A stretch of DNA of 6,644 nucleotides, taken from the NCBI GenBank assembly GCA_002336475.1, contig DDCX01000118.1, forward strand, positions 812 to 7,455, in the 5' to 3' direction. The translations under genes and the position numbers were made by a program. The number at the start of each line of letters is the position of its first letter. The stretch's first letter is position 1. Shown here piece after piece: positions 4,796-6,644 of the stretch. This DNA comes from Flavobacteriales bacterium UBA1995 (GTDB taxonomy: Bacteria > Bacteroidota > Bacteroidia > Flavobacteriales_D > Sanyastnellaceae). A model generated the notes under the pieces. It saw nothing but the letters and a program-made list of their open reading frames with translations, was not told the DNA's origin and made no database searches.

Positions 4796-6644
4796 GTGCG
4801 TAAAGTTCTTCTTTCGTGTGTGGTTTTTGCGTGTCTGTTCTGCCTTAGAGCAGGCGCGCAGACGCCGTTGGGTCTGCCTTACAATCTGCAGCAATCAACC
4901 ACCACCTCACTTCCCAATACAACCGAATACCACCTCGAAGTTGACACCACCCATTTCGACATTGGAGAGCTAACAGACAGCGACTTAACAGGATTCAACA
5001 CCTATAGAATTTACGTTTCAACCTCAGATCCCCAAGACCAAGTTTCTGCCGTTTACGGCAACATCAACGAACCTACAGAACTGGTCAGTTCAGGCCAAAT
5101 ATTTCAATCTACACCACTCGGAGAAGTCACCTCCGATGGGATCATTCCAGCCATTTGGAGCAGCTTCCCCAGTAACGAATTCGACAGCTTTATAACAATT
5201 GGGATAGATGAGCCAGCCAATGGCGCTAACGGAGAAGGCGACATCAATATCATAGAGTCTACTGCGAACCCATGGACGGAAGGATTCGAGCCTGAGTCAG
5301 GCGAATTCGGCACCGGAATTGTCATGAACGACATCACCGGAGGCAGCTGGTTTGTCCTTCCCAACTTCAACAATGGCACCGCAGGCGAAAACCTGCGCGT
5401 TTTGGTGGCACAAATCACCACCAACGGAACCCTATCCGGCAACCTTCACATTCAGTTGTTTCTCAACGGAGACAACATCAACGGCACGGTATACCTCAAC
5501 CTCCCGATGCCCATCTGCGGTTGCTTGGATTCCAATGCCTGCAATTGGAACCCCGACGCTACCGATCCCAGTGGCCAATGCACCTACCCTGAAGAAGGCT
5601 TGGACTGCGACGGATTCTGCCTTTTCGACGCCGATGGCGATGAAATCTGCGATGACGACGAGCTCCCCGGCTGCACCTATTTGTCCGCTTGCAACTTCGA
5701 CCCCGCAGCAAGCGACGAAGACGGCTCTTGCATTTTTGCAACGCCTGGAAATGACTGTGAAGGAAACTGCCTTGTTGACCTCGACAGTGACGGCATTTGT
5801 GATCAATCCGACCCTTGCATTGGAGCCCTAGATGCCTGTGGCATTTGCAATGGCGACGGCCCCCTTTTGGACTGCGGATGCACTGAACTTCCATCGGGTG
5901 ATTGCGACTGTGACGGCAACCAACTTGATGCTCTTGGAGTTTGTGGAGGCCTTTGCACAGAAGACGCAGACCAAGACGGGGTGTGCGACAACGTTGAGGT
6001 CCCAGGCTGCACTGCACCGTCGGCCTGCAATTTCTCAGCAGAGGCCACAGAAGAAAACGGCAGCTGCACCTTTCCTGAACCAGCCTATGATTGCAACAAC
6101 AACTGCTTGCAGGACACCGACGAAGACGGCATTTGCGACCCGTTCGAGGTCTTAGGCTGTGACAACCCTCAGGCCTGCAATTATGATCCTGCCGCGACAG
6201 ACCATGATGGCTCGTGTTTGATCCCTGGCAACTGCAGCACATGCGATGGCACCGAGCTGGTGACCTTCGATGACGATGACGACGGAATATGTGACGCCGA
6301 TGAAGTGCTGGGCTGCACAGATCCTGAAGCCCCCAACTACGACCTTGACGCTACAAATGACGATGGCACGTGCAAGGTCTTTGGGTGCACCGACTTAAGC
6401 GCTTCGAACTACGATCCTACAGCAACCGACGAGAATGGGACCTGCGTGCATACTTGCACAGGCATTGCAGGTTGCGCCTATCCCGATGCCGAGAACTATT
6501 CGCCGGAGGCGGATTGCGACAACGGCACCTGCACTTTTGACTGTGGATCCCCGGACAATTGCATGTTTGACCAAGATGGCAACGGGGTCATCGGCTCCTA
6601 CGACTTGATTTATTTCCTCACCCTGGTCGGACTCCCTTGTGCCC
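4796..6644 (+). CDS. Secreted multidomain Cys-rich repeat protein with TSP3-like and dockerin-like Ca-binding loops (3' partial)
   Basis: Frame 2 is open from a GTG at 4796 to the right edge with no stop, giving 616 residues so far. MRKVLLSCVVFACLFCLRAGA is a Sec signal peptide with likely cleavage after AGA at residue 21. Residues 22-240 form a cysteine-free, probably beta-rich domain with TYRIYVS, DQVSAVYG, DSFITIGID, GGSWFVLP and LRVLVAQITTNG; I recall such segments from marine Bacteroidota secreted proteins but know no name for them. Residues 241-588 are a Cys-rich repeat array, and 589-616 begin a dockerin-like EF-hand. The design suggests an extracellular, calcium-stabilised surface or adhesion protein. 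A type IX secretion signal would be expected at the missing C-terminus, which is inference. GTG is the only reasonable start: no in-frame ATG lies upstream and it begins the signal peptide exactly. No Shine-Dalgarno is seen. The right half of the 4692-4795 gap would hold its promoter. Confidence 0.88.
   Translation, partial: MRKVLLSCVVFACLFCLRAGAQTPLGLPYNLQQSTTTSLPNTTEYHLEVDTTHFDIGELTDSDLTGFNTYRIYVSTSDPQDQVSAVYGNINEPTELVSSGQIFQSTPLGEVTSDGIIPAIWSSFPSNEFDSFITIGIDEPANGANGEGDINIIESTANPWTEGFEPESGEFGTGIVMNDITGGSWFVLPNFNNGTAGENLRVLVAQITTNGTLSGNLHIQLFLNGDNINGTVYLNLPMPICGCLDSNACNWNPDATDPSGQCTYPEEGLDCDGFCLFDADGDEICDDDELPGCTYLSACNFDPAASDEDGSCIFATPGNDCEGNCLVDLDSDGICDQSDPCIGALDACGICNGDGPLLDCGCTELPSGDCDCDGNQLDALGVCGGLCTEDADQDGVCDNVEVPGCTAPSACNFSAEATEENGSCTFPEPAYDCNNNCLQDTDEDGICDPFEVLGCDNPQACNYDPAATDHDGSCLIPGNCSTCDGTELVTFDDDDDGICDADEVLGCTDPEAPNYDLDATNDDGTCKVFGCTDLSASNYDPTATDENGTCVHTCTGIAGCAYPDAENYSPEADCDNGTCTFDCGSPDNCMFDQDGNGVIGSYDLIYFLTLVGLPCA
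5516..6559 (+). repeat. Protein-level tandem array of GC-x4-ACN...DGSC modules with TSP3-like Asp loops
   Basis: Residues 241-588 of the secreted protein contain 44 Cys. Seven units start at the GC pairs near residues 242, 292, 404, 454, 506, 530 and 559. The first half of a unit reads GC-x4-ACN-(Y/F/W)-x-P-x-A-T-D-x-DGSC, for example GCTYLSACNFDPAASDEDGSC broken as GCTYLSACNF plus DPAASDEDGSC. The second half has C-x3-C-x9-C with an Asp loop DxDxDGICD like thrombospondin type-3 calcium sites, seen at 278-286, 328-336, 390-398, 440-448 and 492-500. Units 1-4 carry both halves (about 50 residues), with an insertion in unit 2. Units 5-7 are about 24-30 residues and lack the Asp loop. The DNA itself is diverged between units, so the array looks old rather than recently amplified. 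Confidence 0.9.
6560..6644 (+). other. Dockerin-like EF-hand calcium-binding segment (cut by window edge)
   Basis: Residues 589-616 read CMFDQDGNGVIGSYDLIYFL and onward to GLPCA. The loop has D592, D594, N596, the conserved Gly-x-Ile at 597-599 and D603 as the twelfth position, as in a dockerin or EF-hand calcium loop, followed by a hydrophobic helix DLIYFLTLVG. Flanking C589 and C615 could form a disulfide closing the unit. Only one loop is inside the window, so whether a second follows, making a full dockerin type I, is unknown. In Bacteroidota such single loops commonly sit near the C-terminus of secreted repeat proteins, and cellulosome binding is not implied. Confidence 0.7.

Noticed and set aside
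5559..6242. Minus-strand frame of 227 residues opposite the repeat array
   Set aside because: Its Cys- and Arg-rich composition is the mirror of the repeated TGC and GAC codons of the plus-strand protein; no signal, start context or domain supports it.
5516..6559. Cys/Asp repeat array considered as a CRISPR or DNA-level satellite
   Set aside because: Units differ in length and DNA sequence, and the similarity is only at protein level in one open frame.

Overview
The window reads as a stretch of a Bacteroidota chromosome, most likely a marine member of the Flavobacteriales with fairly high GC. Several things point there: the PanB and TrxB sequences carry wording typical of that phylum ([10 protein letters not shown] at the PanB end, CAVCDGFFYRGQ in TrxB), starts lack clear Shine-Dalgarno sequences, and the last gene encodes a secreted protein built of GC-x4-ACN-...-DGSC cysteine repeats, a design I associate with marine Bacteroidota. 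The assignment is inference, because no rRNA or tRNA is present.

Layout. Positions 1-3546 hold a tightly packed plus-strand block of five genes: the 3' end of an AlkB-type Fe(II)/2-oxoglutarate dioxygenase (1-162), panB (174-989), an RluA-family pseudouridine synthase (989-1771), trxB (1784-2737) and an exported M15 (VanY-like) D-Ala-D-Ala carboxypeptidase (2734-3546). Gaps are at most 12 nt or are replaced by overlaps, so one transcript is likely. The functions (alkylation repair, pantothenate synthesis, RNA modification, thioredoxin reduction, peptidoglycan trimming) are housekeeping and do not form one pathway.

A minus-strand GT4 glycosyltransferase (3525-4691) converges on the block and overlaps the end of the carboxypeptidase gene by 22 nt. 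A 104-nt divergent intergenic region, AT-rich in its right half (4692-4795), separates it from a plus-strand gene that starts at a GTG (4796) and runs off the right edge with no stop (at least 616 residues).

That last gene encodes a secreted protein with a signal peptide, a cysteine-free N-terminal domain I cannot name, an array of seven Cys-rich repeat units with five thrombospondin-type-3-like Asp loops, and a dockerin-like EF-hand loop at the edge. It is the most interesting part of the window. Its modules come in a long form with 6 Cys and a short form that mostly keeps 2, and the changes in Cys content suggest a disulfide pairing scheme. I see no CRISPR array, mobile element, RNA gene or defence system.
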